Shown: one piece after another, positions 1 to 11,975 of the stretch
How positions within the stretch are numbered: the stretch's first letter is position 1
How the letters are laid out: every line of letters starts with the position of its first letter
Position numbers and translations under genes: made by a program
Origin: Rhabdornis inornatus
Taxonomy: Eukaryota > Chordata > Aves > Passeriformes > Rhabdornithidae
Reading direction: 5' to 3'
Assembly: GCA_013397075.1 (NCBI GenBank)
Contig: VWZS01009792.1
Span: forward strand, 2,252,687 to 2,316,686
Length of the DNA: 64,000 nucleotides
Notes under the pieces: generated by a model
Seen by the model: only the letters and a program-made list of their open reading frames with translations
The model's database searches: none
Told to the model about the DNA's origin: nothing

Positions 1-3000
1 GTGTGGGACATGCATATTGCCACATCCTCAAAAGCCTTGAAAATTATTTTTTTTCCAAAGCCGTAAAGGTTAATGCCAGTAAAAGAACCAAGACCAGTCT
101 GTAAATTACTAAGTATAGAAAGACAATTTTAAAATTTCTGATAAGAGTTTTGTGTTAGCATTTCTCAGGGGGAAAAAAAAAAAAAGGAAACATTGAGTGA
201 GTTTCGTTGCTGGGTTTAGCAAATCGTAGTCTAATCCACTATGCCCAAAAAGCAAATGGGTACATCCACAAATGCTAATACTGAATAGAATTTCATAACT
301 CTATTCAGATGAAATGACTAGTGGTAGAAGAAAACCTTGTAAAGAACAGATGAAAAAATTTATAATTATCCAGTTTAGCTTGTTTTCGTCTCAGTTTCTG
401 TAGTTCCTTTCTTCCATACATTATTTTCTTTGCTAAAATATCCACTATATAAACTCTTCTTTAAATTTTTTTTCTGACTGCATAAAAGTAAAAAAAAAAT
501 GGATATGGAATTCAGATGCACTGTAGTTTCTGGTCATCTTAATCAAGATCTAGTCAAGAACTGAGTCAAGATGACTCCTGTCAATCCTATGTATATTCAT
601 GCATTAATAATGATTGCCCCTAAAATTATTAACATAAAATTAAAAACCCAGAGTAAAGTTTTACAGTGGGATCCACTTCTCATTTCTCTGGTTTTACTTT
701 TCTGTAAGCAGTCAATTCAGTAATAGCCTAAGAAATTCACTAGATCACATAATCATCCTTAGGATTGTTAGCATTTATGAAGAGAACAATTCTTCATGCC
801 TGGAGGAACGTACAGCTCCAGAATCCAAGACTTCTTATTTTGGAATCTGATAAGAATCAAATGGAACCCTTTGGGAACTGCTGAAATTGATGAATGTGCT
901 GACTGTGACAGGAAAGGTTTTCTTTTCTGTGACAGCTGACACATCACATGGAACAGAACTGAGTGGCAGACTGTGGGATTACATGTATACAGTATATCAA
1001 AAACCTACTGAGGAAAAAAAACAAAACAAAACATGTTTTTGGTTTAATTATGTCCCATTTTGCGAAGAAGAAAGTTGCTTTCTTTCCTTTGCATAGTTTA
1101 TACTGAATTTTGCAATTCAGGGCTGGTACTATCTGATATAAACTGAAAGTAGCTAGGAGCAAGATTTTAATATTTGGGGGAGGGGAGAATCTCATTACTG
1201 TACTTTGAAACACCTAGAGAATCCGAGTCTATCCTTCTCAAGGTCAGCAAAGACATATCTAAGCTCATGTCTGACCATGACATATGAAACATTTTTTCGT
1301 TTTTTACCTAATTCATAACAATAATAATAGTAATATTTATACAAGACACAGGCACATCATTCCAACAGAATTAATATACCCACCACACTTACTTCAGCAG
1401 CTTAATTTAGGAGTGCACTTCTAGTTCTCTGATTTCTCTGAATGACGTGTGACAAGGGTATTTTTCCCCTCTGTTTTATTATCATTGCAAATTATTTCTC
1501 AAATAACCTGCACAGATTTCACGAGGAACTCCAAACGTACTAGGTGATTATGTAATTAGATCTTTTATTGTAATGAGCATGCCATGAAAAAGAATGAATT
1601 GAGGTCATAGAGAATAAATTTAGCTCTGACATTTGCTACTTCAGAGTGCTTGCTTTTACAGCTCTAGTAGTCTATTAATAGCTTTGTTTGTACAAATGTG
1701 TAGATGTGGCATGCCACTATGACATTTTCCTCTCACTTGCAAATTCCAGAAGGAGTTGATTTCAACTGTTTTAAAAGTAATGTGGTATTCCTTTGGAAGA
1801 CATTTTTTGATGTTAGATGATTATAAGATGCTTAAAACAATAACAGAAAATTCAGTAGTTTAGATATCTACAGGTGAGCTTCTTCTTTTTCCACATATGA
1901 ATTACAGAAAGGGGTGGCTAGAGAACTCACCTGGGTTGATATCAGAAAAATCTGTGATTTGGTTTTGTTTTTAATTCCATGGTTTTCATAATGAACTAAA
2001 ATATATCAAAGAAATTATTTTTAGTTTGGGATGCAGAAATATGTGTATTGACCTTATACTATGACGACTTGACATTTATTTCACTAAAAACAACCTTTGA
2101 AATAAAAAAAGCCTTCTCATCTCATTTTTTTTTCAAAATAGGTGATTTTCTTGGTGTAAAACAAGGTTTACGTCTCAGTTACTTTAGATTCCAGATGCAG
2201 CGTTCTTGTTTGTTTGACTGTCTTTTTTTGTATGCAAATGGACTACATTTTAGCAATAGGTAGGATTCAGGCTTGCATCTTAATTGGTAACTTAGAATGC
2301 CCAGCATTATCCTTCAGCAAAGTCAGCCTTTCATATTGAAATTCTTGAATGTCACAAGGACTGAGAGTAGATGGAGAACTATTATTATGTTTATTTTAAA
2401 CTGTCCTCGAGTTTCAATAACTCTCTCCAGAGGAGGTGAAAAGCATAGCATTTACCCACTTGTATAGATGTTATTTTATATGAATTGTTTTAAATATTGG
2501 AATTTGTAATACTGAAAGAGAGATTGTGTAATCTCTTTTAGCTGAACAGGAAGAGTCCTTGCAAATAGAATATTAATAGATACCTAGAAACATGCAGGTA
2601 TGTTTATATTTGTGTGTCTGGATATATATACAGGCACATACACAGAAAAATAAATACGGCATAAAGGGATTATATACATCCTAATGCACAGACAAGATCA
2701 CAAGGAGTTTAGAAATTATTAGGCTAAGCCTCCCCAGTAAAACACCAGAAGAAGCTTTACTGGTTAGTCAGGCACCATTCAGGCAGGAAGGAACCCTCTG
2801 TGTTGACAGATTGCTGTCTTGCAAACCCTCTCAGGCTGATGCTTTTCCACATTTTTGCTTCAGGGCTTTAAGCCTGTGCATTTCGTTGGTTTTCCACCTT
2901 GAACTTTTTGGGTACTAATGGTCTCTACCTCTACAGTTCTGTCAACATTTCTTATCTTGCATGACCCTCACTGATCTATCATAAAATGTAGCAAATTTTT

Positions 3001-5516
3001 CTGGTCTCTGAGCCATGGTATCAGTGCTGGGCCTTGGATCCTTGAAAGACATCTGCAGAATTCCCTGTCTGAGATGAGAAGAAATCACAGTGATTTAGGA
3101 AGGAAAGGATTATATGGGTATTCTGATCACAAACTTCATTATAGTTAAATCAGTTAGCTTTAGAAAAAAAAGCATTAGACATTTCCATTAGAAATAAAAT
3201 GTAGTGAGGATGGAAAAGGAAATACGTCTTTCTCTTACAGTAAGGAATGTTGAAATAGTCCAATAATTTTTGAAGGTTGTAGGAGGCAGCTACTGCTAAA
3301 TGGTTTATTAGTCTTGGCTCCAGACAAAAAGGAACTAGCCTTGGCACATAAGACTCTATCAAATCCCATAATTCTCCACTTTCTATTTCTCTTGTATATG
3401 AGCTTGAGTAGCAACATCTTAGAAGGCTGGCTAATGTCTGGCACCAACAGATGTAGAACTGGGGTATGGCAATGTTAAGTGCAATGCATATGGAAACATC
3501 TTTTCCTTCACATAAGCATGTGATTTTCTATGTATATCACATCTAGAACAATAATAGTCTATTTTAAATCTTATGATCTTAACACTTGTTTTAGAAGAAT
3601 CAGAACTGTTATTCTCAGCTTACAGATGGGAAAACTGAAATCACAGAGCCAGAATAAAAGGGAGAAAATATAATACAGAGGCTGCAGAGCAGCTTATAAT
3701 TTAATTCTCAGGGCAATATTCTGTCTGTGTGGCTTCACTGCACTCCTGTCCACACTTGAAGCCCCTGTAATACTCCCAATTATATGATAAAAAGTTGATG
3801 CATGCACATCAGACCACTGGGTAACCTCAGGTGGTGAGCCATGATAAGCTCTATTGTTTGAAAAAATACTTCATCCTTAAATTCATTCACTAAGGCTATC
3901 TAAATCAAATCAAGTCCTAAAATGACATTTCAATGGGTTTATTGGCAAGGTTAGGTGTTTAACCACCTATAAAGTTCTTGGTCAAACGGCAGGAGAATTT
4001 AGACATGAAATCTCTGCCTTTTTTTTCGCTTTGGTACCATGTCATGATTCATCCTTAATTTTCCTTGCTTGCAAAAGGATGATACGAAAAAGGTATTTCC
4101 AAATGACTTGCTATCAGGAGAAAAGTTATGATGGTTTTCTGACATGAATTAAGAATGTGAATTAAGCAGTCCTGCTTCAAAAGCTTCTGATATTCAGTAC
4201 CTGTATAGTACTTATTTTGGTGGGAAGGGAGTGAGCTCAGAGAAGTGAATGTTAGTTGCATAGGATAAGGAGCTAGGAGAATGACACTGATATGATCTCC
4301 TCTACATGTTTCCTTGTAACGTCCCAATACCTCTTGAAGTGTGAGAAGAGACACTGTTCTGATATATACTGCAAAAATAATTTCCTTCTGTGTCCATCCA
4401 GCACCACACAAATAGTAGAAGGCCTTTAAAACATTTGTGAAAGATCCTGCAGTACGATTTTTTTTTCCAGCAGTAGGGTTGTTGAAGTACCTCAAACTGC
4501 CTTCTGAAGGTTAATTAATTTTATGCTAAGAAGATAGTCTTTCAGAAGCAGCCATCTAGTGGAAATAGAAAAGTGTTTAATTAACAAACATTGGATACTT
4601 CAGTAGTTATATGAAGACACACAAACCTGCAGTTTTTATATTATCACACCATATAATTATTTCTCCATATCTTCCATTACCTCAAGTTTTATTAAAAAAA
4701 AATGCAAAACCTTTGTGCATCTTCAAATTGGATCTTGCTTTTTATTATACTGCTGCTAATACTAGAGGAATACTTCAGAATATAGAATTAGGAAGATTCT
4801 TTCCTTGGAATGTACCACAAGATAATAAATACTAAGAATTTTGCTTTTAAAAATGACTTTTATATATGTGTTCTTAACTCCAAACATTAAGAAAAAATAT
4901 CTATCTTTAAGCAAATTTCAAGAGAAATGTAAAAATATTTTCCTGTCAATATCTGAAAATGTATTAATACATTACAGAGCAGGGATTTTTTAGAAAATAA
5001 CTCACTACAATATTAGAGAACTGTTGATTATAGTTAAGCTTTTAAGTTCTGTTTTTAATTTCAGTTTCACTCTGCTAAACAATGACAGAACAGATTATTT
5101 GAATTGTAGAAGATGATTAGGAAAAACACTTATGCTTGTGCACATTCTTTTAGTGCTGTGGTTAACAATTTGGCTGCATGGAGAAAACATTGGTTAAAAA
5201 AAGAAACCAAATTTTTGACATCTCAACATGGGAATGGTCACGTGGGGAGTCAAATCTGAACAGGATGGTGCCCCACATGCAATGGGTGTCTCCATTGCTG
5301 ACTGCAGCATCTTCAGCTCAATGGCATTAGATTCTCCAAAATGTTGCCTTCCTAATGTCAAAGTTTCCAGCTGATCATAGTCCTATAAGATACTCCAGCA
5401 TATGCACCATCCACTTGTTACTTACGTGTAAAATATCTCTAAAGCCTCTTATCTTGTACATAAGACCCTTCTTTGAAACTGTTCCTACATCTACATGAAT
5501 CATTTCTGCTGTTTAT
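1..5516. other. Intergenic or intronic stretch, no gene seen
   Basis: I see no gene or recognisable repeat here. The longest open frame is 146 codons on the minus strand (4055-4495). That length is within chance expectation for AT-rich DNA, and its translation shows no known motif. Short poly-A runs occur near 171-185 and 490-499. A POU octamer (ATGCAAAT) lies at 2232-2239, which is also within chance expectation. Confidence 0.6.
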
Positions 5517-6006
5517 TGTGGTTAACCTTGGCTGAATGCCACGTGCCTGCTCAGCCACTCTCCCTCTCTCCTAAACAGGACTGGGGGAAAGAAAACAAGA
5601 TTGAAAATATTGTGGGTTGAGATAAGGACAGTGAGATCACTTGACAGCTACTGTCATGGGCTTGGAAAAAATAATTTAATTTATTACCAATTAAAATAAT
5701 CTTGGGTAGTGAGAAACACAAAAATTCCCACCCCCATAACAGCTCCTGTCTGCTGTTCTTTCCTTCGCACACTCTTCCCCTGCTCCACTGTGGTCCTTCC
5801 CACAGGTTGCCATCCTTCAGGATAAACCTGTTCCAGCATGGACTCTCCACAGACTGCAATTCTTTCAGAAACATCCATCTGCTGCAGTGTGGGGTCCTGC
5901 ACAGGGTGTATGGTGGATACCCAACCAACTGTGCTCTCTCTCTCTCTCTCTCCCTAGCGGCTGCAGGCATGCCTGGCTCACCTCCTGCTCCTCACAGCAC
6001 CTGAGC
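5517..6006 (-). mobile_element. Degenerate avian ERVL-type LTR, reverse orientation
   Basis: The block opens with TGTGGTTAACC, close to the terminal bases of reverse-complemented avian ERVL-type LTRs. It continues with the typical 'gggttgagataaggac' stretch near 5619. From about 5770 to 5920 it has the repeated 'tgctccagcgtgggtcc'-like units characteristic of this family. No internal gag, pol or env sequence flanks it, so it is probably a solo LTR. The end near 6006 is set by where the resemblance fades. The family call rests on recalled consensus features, not on an alignment. Confidence 0.65.
5933..5952. repeat. (CT)n microsatellite
   Basis: A run of about ten CT units lies inside the degenerate LTR. 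It is a simple repeat likely to vary in length between individuals. Confidence 0.9.
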
Positions 6007-7739
6007 ACCTGATGGAAAAGTCTTATCTACTTGCTTATCTACTAATCTCATCATTTTCCTGTCAGGAGCTGTCTAGGACTCAACAGGACTCCAGCATATT
6101 TAAGGTGCTGGGGGTTCAGGTGACTGTTTCGAGTGCATCCTCTCTTTCCAAACAAGCCATTGTGCTGTTTGTGTTCAAACGAGAAGCTGGAGAGTTGTGC
6201 CTTTGTTCAGGGAGTTTTCCAGGGCTTTGAGGAGAGCAGGAGTGCAGAGAGCCCAAAGAAATAGTTAAATCTCAAACAAAAGTTGAGAAGAACCCTGAGT
6301 CTCATCCTTACGCCTTGCTTAGCTCTTGGGCCACTGTGCAGGCTGACTGCAAGTGAGATTTACCATGTGTCACTCTATGTCCCAGTGGGAAGTGGTCAGC
6401 CCTGCAGCAGCCTCTCAGCACCCCTGTTTCTCCACAGCAGCCTTCATCCCAGCTGAGGGCAGCACCAGAAGACACATTAGCAGTGCACACTGGTGACCCA
6501 CAATAGTTTGTAGAAGTAGTCTTAAGTCAAGCCCATTATATAGCCCAAGCTGCTAACAACACTGGCTGTGTTGAGGTCTGTTCCCACCATAGTTACTCAA
6601 ATTTTAATCATTGTAAATTGTGATTCCAGCCTATAATCCCTCCTAATGTTCCTCCCTCATTGGAAGAGGCAGGGAGAAAAGGGAGCAGCTTGAATGGGTT
6701 TATTTTCTAGCTGTGTTTTAAGCCAGCACATTTACAGAACTGGTTGCAAAACTAATATTTTAACATATTTATTCAGTTTAAGAATGTTCCAAAAGTTAAT
6801 GTCTGATTTTTTTCATCATGTCTCATATCAAATGGTGTTAGAACTTGACTTTTAAGTTTCTATTTTAAGCACTTCTATTTCAATTTGAAACTGTTTGAGT
6901 GTGACTATAGTCATTGATTTGGATATAATATTTGAAATTTAAAGAGTGGATAAAAGAGGGATAAATTCAAAATTCACTAATTTAAGTATTTAAAAGAGGC
7001 GACCTCTATTTCACCAAAACTAACTATGCTTTACATTTTATTCTGGGTCAGGCCAGAGAAACATTTAATTACTTATTCTACTTCTTAATTAACTATCTTC
7101 CAGATAATATTCCATTTCTTCTACTTCCCCCAAATTAATCTTGAATTTTCAAGATAACCATTTGTTCTTAATAGTTTTAATTTGGATTCTATCCTTGATC
7201 TCATCCAAGTTAAGACAAAGGCCATACCTCCCGGGAAGGAAGCTGCTTGAAGTTTGTCCAGTCACAGAAAAATCTGGGCATTCTTAGGCAGAAATATTCT
7301 ATATAATCATCATCATTGTAAAAAATTTTCAAGATTAAATATCGAGGAAAACGCTAAAAGTCTTTCTTTGGGGGGAGGCACAGGGCCAGGGATGAATAAA
7401 TTGTAATTTACATGAAGCTGGTATAAATTCTACAGAATAGCTGTAGACATGCACTGTGGTGGTTTTGCACTCTGTATTCTTGCCTGTCCGCTGTCCTTTA
7501 CTTTGCACAGCAGCATAAGCCAGCAATTCTAAGGACAAACATCTCACTGTCCATCCTTACCCTAGCCTTGATGTTGTTGAGAAAGTTTCCAGTTTGTTGA
7601 AAATGGCTAGTGATTTCTCTGTCAAGAAACAGTTTCTAATCTGGATAAGGGAATTTTGCTGTTGGAGCCAGAAAATTAGCACTCTGTTGCAGAACTTTAT
7701 GGAGTATAGGAATTGTTTTAGTAAATCCATATGGATGAG
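6007..7739. other. Stretch between two LTRs, no gene seen
   Basis: No recognisable gene or repeat is visible. The part around 6300-6500 is somewhat richer in G and C than its surroundings, but no open frame there shows a motif. If the flanking LTRs belonged to one provirus, gag and pol remnants would be expected here. None were seen, and the LTRs differ in both type and orientation. Confidence 0.5.
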
Positions 7740-8003
7740 TGTCCTGGTTTTGACTGAGATAAATTGAATTTTCTTCCTAGTTGCTGGTACAATGCTGTGT
7801 TTTGTATTTAGCATGAGAATAATGTTGATAATACACAGATAGTTTGGCTGTTGCTAAACTGTGCTTACCTTGAGTCTAGGGCGTTTCAGTTTTCCATGCT
7901 CTGCCAGGAATCAGGGGCACAAACAACTGGGAGGGAGCATGCCTGGGACACCTGACCCAAAGTGGCCAACAGGATATTCCATAGCGCAGAACATCATGTC
8001 CAG

Positions 8004-8011
8004 TATATAAA
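8004..8011 (+). promoter_or_regulatory. TATA box of the LTR
   Basis: TATATAAA sits in the context 'cagtatataaactgg', which in this LTR family marks the core promoter upstream of the R region. It is intact in sequence. Whether it is active cannot be told. Confidence 0.7.
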
Positions 8012-8122
8012 CTGGAAGCAGCTGGATGGAGAATGGGCTGGGCATCAGCAAGTGTGTGATGAGTAAATACATTGAGCATCGCTTGCTTTTCTTGAGTTTT
8101 ATTCCCCTCTCTCCCCGCCTTC

Positions 8123-8212
8123 TTCCCTCTCTCCCTCCCTCCCTCCCTATCCCCCTCCTTAGTATCATTATTATTATTGTTGCTGTTTTTTGTTGTTGCT
8201 GTTGTTGTTGTT
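8123..8212. repeat. Compound CCCT / ATT / GTT simple repeat
   Basis: Three simple repeats lie next to each other inside the LTR: a pyrimidine CCCT-type tract (about 8123-8160), ATT units (about 8166-8177) and GTT units (about 8178-8212). The related LTRs carry a short ATT tract at this place, so the others are probably local expansions. Confidence 0.85.
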
Positions 8213-8345
8213 ATATTTTATTTCAATTGTTAAACTCTTTCTATCTCACCCTGTGTGCTTTACATTTTTGCAATTCTCCTCCCCAGGAGGGAGAGACACC
8301 TGAGTATGGATTACAACAGTGAGGAACAACACTTAGCTGATACCC

Positions 8346-10695
8346 TGTTTCTCATTGGTGCCAGAGGTACAGATTTATAGCCAAGTACCTGCCCCAGTGG
8401 CTGAAATGGTATTAGTTGGAATTAAATAAAACAAAAGAATAATGAGTTTCACATACCTGTGTCTAAAATTGTCATTTGCTGTGAAATTTTCTTTATTTGC
8501 ACAGAACAACAAATTGTGGGTTTTTACTATGTTTCTTTTTTTATTTTTTTTTAAGCAGATGATACTTCAACATAAAAAGATCAATGTATTTCTACATTTA
8601 AAACCCAATGAGGTTTACAGTGTAAAAAATTAAAATAATCTGAACATTCTGTTCAGACAGCAAGTTGTTTCACTCAATGTGTTAACTCTAAGATTTTATT
8701 AAAAATAGAAATAAATCCTCAAAACATATTTCTGAGGCATATGCTTTAGAATCATAAGAAGTAGAGAATTTTTTTCTCTACTCTTTTTCTTTCTTTTTTT
8801 TTTTAATTTTTTTGTAATGTATATATTTGCCAAACTTTCAGATGATTTCCCAGAAAGGAGTCCAGAAAAGCCAAAGTACATATGTATTTCTGGAGACATT
8901 GTTAAACTTTTGAAAAAGGTAGCAGGACTCCCTGGACATGGTATGGGTGATTGCAGAAAGAACCAATACGACTGAAGGTAGACTCTGATGTTTTCCATTT
9001 TACATCACTGAGTTTTAAATTATTAGGTGTAGCAATGCTACAGTTCTTAATTTTGTGATAATTCTCACTAATGGCATGGTTGGAATCTTGCAAAAATGTA
9101 TAATCAATATTAGCAGCTTCCTTTAGTGTTATTCATGAAAATTTCAAGGATCAGATGCTTTGTAATTTCTGGTCAAAAACAGATACAGAATGCTACTAAT
9201 CCAGCTGTACAAGTATCAGTGAAATGAACCTAATAATTTGTGTTTTGATGTTTTGTTCTCAATCAATTTTATTGAAAATACCACTGGAAGCATGCCAATG
9301 TATTTCAGTAAAGTCAATTCTCAAGCTAGTATGGATTTTGTCAATTGGATGTACACACAGTTTCATGCAGGTCCTTCCATGGAGTTCTGTTGGATAAGTA
9401 GAATGACAAGGAATCTTGAGATTACCTTTTTTTATTTCCATCCCTAGGCTTTTTTTAGAGCTGTCATGAAGGAAAAACTCCACAAACAGCCTTTATCTCT
9501 TCATTCTTGCATGGCTGCATCAATCCCAAATTTTTTCTAAGCACATGAAAAAACTAATGGATTATAGTGCAAATGCTAGAATTAGAAGACAAGAATTCAG
9601 TTTGCAGATCTATGGCTGGCAGATCATGCCCTTGTTTACATGGAGGATAGTGATCATTTCATCTTCACCAAGGGCATGAAATCCTAATGCCATACTAGAA
9701 TAAGACTTCATAGCTATGCTGAAAGCCAACAAAATGTCTAGGTTCACTACAAATACCTTTTAAAGATGAGAGGCAAAGTTAATGCAAGACCGTTTCCTGT
9801 ATCCTCTGCCAGAGGTAGGTTTTGATGAGACTCTGAAGAAGAGCTGCCATACACATTTTAAATATTTAGCAATCCATGCCAGCGTGTTTGTTGGGATTAT
9901 TTTGACTCAGTAACTAGTGCTATGTATGATAACCAAGATGTGAAGAACAAGGTGACAACCCTTGATGAAGACAAGTATGAAGATGAGAAGACATTTAAGG
10001 AGTGTGAAATAGCAGCATGTAAAGTTAACACAGAGTGGGGAGACAAATTAAAATAGATTTGCACATTCCCTGTGCTTTCAAGATCCTTGCAGTTTTCACC
10101 ATTACAAATAGAATGGAAAGAGTGGAAGGCACAAAGAACACCAGCTCACTGTGTTTCTAGTCATATGTTTCATTCATCCAAACTGTCAAACAGGCTGACA
10201 CATTCACCAGCATGAAATATATCCTTCTGCTTAAGGTGAGCATATGCAAATTTTTTGATTATGCAAATTGTTTCCTGAAATAATTGCATAAATGCCAGAC
10301 ATGGAGGTGTGCAAAATATGGTAGTTATATAAGACAACCAACCTCTAAACAGATTGATTTAAATGTTTCTCATTTCTATGTCCTGTTCCATAAGTTATTT
10401 AATCATGTGTAGGATTTTCAGTCTTGCAATTACAAAATGAATTCTGTTTTATTTCAGTGCTTATCATCACCAAACAAGAACTTGCTATTCCCTGTGTAAA
10501 GATTCACTAAAGAAGCAGTTCAAGACTCCGTTGGGGTCAGTGGGGCTCTGGGAAAACAAGTGGCCTTTTCCTGCCTACTCAGTCTCCACCTGCATCCACC
10601 CATTCAGCCCTCACTACTGTGTTCACTCAGCAGATCCAAAAGAAGCGAGCTAGCTGTTAAGATGAAGAGCCCATTCTATCTTCTGTTGAACTACA
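8346..10695. other. Stretch without genes; paired octamer motifs
   Basis: No gene is visible, and open frames are all under 100 codons without motifs. Two perfect ATGCAAAT octamers occur at 10244-10251 and 10261-10268, a possible POU-factor site pair. Poly-T runs lie near 8528-8552 and 8790-8810. Confidence 0.5.
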
Positions 10696-11557
10696 ACAGA
10701 ATGACAGAATCATAAATTCACAGAGCTGTAAAGTAGGAAAAGTCCTCCAAGATCATTGATTCCAACTGTTAACCCAGCACTGCCATGTTTGTGACTAAAC
10801 ACCCAAGTGCCATATCCACACAATTTTTGAACAATGCCAGTGGTGATTCCACCACTTCCCTGGGCAGCCTATTCCAATGGTTGATCACACTTTCTGTGAA
10901 GAAATTTTCCCTAGTGTCCAATCTAAACCTCCCGTGGAATGACTCGAGGCCGTTTCTCTTATCCTGTCACTGGTGGCCTGGGAGAACAGATTGACTCCTT
11001 CCCACTGCAACCTTCCTTCAGGGGATTGGAGAGAGTGATAATGTTCCCCCTGAGCCTCCTTTTCTCTAGGCTAAGCACCCCCATCTCCCTCAGCTGTTCC
11101 TCTTCAGACTTGTGCTCCAGACCCTTCCCCAGCTCTGTTCCCTTCTCTGGACACACTCCAGCACCTCCATGTCCTTCTGGCAGAAAGGGGCCCAGAACTG
11201 GACACAGGAATCGAGGTGTGACCTCGTACAGGGGACAATCACTGCCCTGATCCTGCTGGCCACACTATTGTCGATAAAAGGCAGGTTCCATTGGCTTTAT
11301 TATCCACCTGGGCTCACACACTGGCTCCTTCTCAGTCACTGTTGACCAGCATTCCCAGGTCCTTTTTCCCCATGACAGGTGGTTTCTAGTCACTCTGTCC
11401 CAAGCCTGTAGCACTTGGGATTGTTGTGACCTAAGTGCAGGCCCTTGCTTTTTTGAACCTTATGCCACTGGGCTCAGAGGATCAATCCAGTCTGTCCTAA
11501 TCCCTCTGCAGAGCCTTCCTGCTCTCCAGCAGATCAACAACCCCACCATGATACTTG
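10696..11557 (-). mobile_element. CR1 LINE, 5'-truncated, reverse orientation
   Basis: On the plus strand it begins with 'acagaatgacagaatcata', the reverse complement of the CR1 3' tail repeat. The block then reads through the CR1 3' UTR and lower ORF2 in reverse: 'cctccaagatcattgattccaact', 'cactttctgtgaagaaa', 'cagttgacc..cattcccaggtcc' and 'ccctctgcagagccttcctgc'. The copy is well diverged, with many point changes and small indels, so it is old. The upper boundary, where the CR1 resemblance stops, is estimated. Confidence 0.85.
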
Positions 11558-11975
11558 CCCTGCTGGTTTTCCCCCTGATTCTTACCCACAAACACTCAAC
11601 ACTATCATCTCCTCCATTAGGCTCCAAAGAAAACACTCCCTGACTTACAGGGCAACGCCATTATCTGTCCTTCCTTGCCTATCCCCTCTGAAGGGTTTAT
11701 CCATTGGATCACTGCAGTTGTGTGAATCACCACCACGTTTCTGTGATGACAGCAACGTCAAAGTCTTCCTGCTGCACCGTGATTTCCAGTGCCTCCAGTC
11801 TTTTGCCCATCCTGTGTGCATTAGTGTAGATGCCCTTCAGTGCGTTATTGATCCCACTGCCTTTTCAGGGAGAAAAGCTGAAATTCCTGCATGATTGTTC
11901 TCAGAAGCCCCTGTGGTTTCTAACACATCGATAACCCTTGTGTCATTGCTGCTGCAAATTGCTTTGGAGTAATAC
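11558..11975. repeat. Second interspersed repeat abutting CR1
   Basis: This block joins the CR1 directly. It contains phrases I recall from a common avian interspersed repeat, such as 'aagaaaacactccctgac', 'ccaccacgtttctgtgatg', 'ccagtgcctccagtc' and 'gcattagtgtagatgccct'. I cannot say whether it is a more upstream part of a CR1 family or an internal piece of another retroelement. Strand and family are therefore left open. Confidence 0.45.

Larger units (their letters stand above)
7740..8345 (+). mobile_element. Solo avian ERVL-type LTR, forward orientation
   Basis: It starts with TGTCCTGGTTTTGACTGAGA, the usual 5' end of the common avian ERVL LTR. Then come 'ttttcttcctagttgctgg', 'ccatgctctgccaggaa' and 'gacccaaagtggccaacagg', followed by a TATA box, the usual order of this LTR. 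The central part has expanded into CCCT, ATT and GTT simple repeats. The 3' end is too diverged to place exactly; 8345 is approximate. No internal proviral sequence adjoins it, which fits recombination between two LTRs leaving a solo copy. Confidence 0.85.

Noticed and set aside
4055..4495. 146-codon minus-strand frame
   Set aside because: A frame of this length is expected about once by chance in a window of this size and base composition, and the translation shows no motif or domain.
10939..11250. 103-codon plus-strand frame rich in Ser and Pro
   Set aside because: It is the antisense strand of the reverse-oriented CR1 3' UTR.
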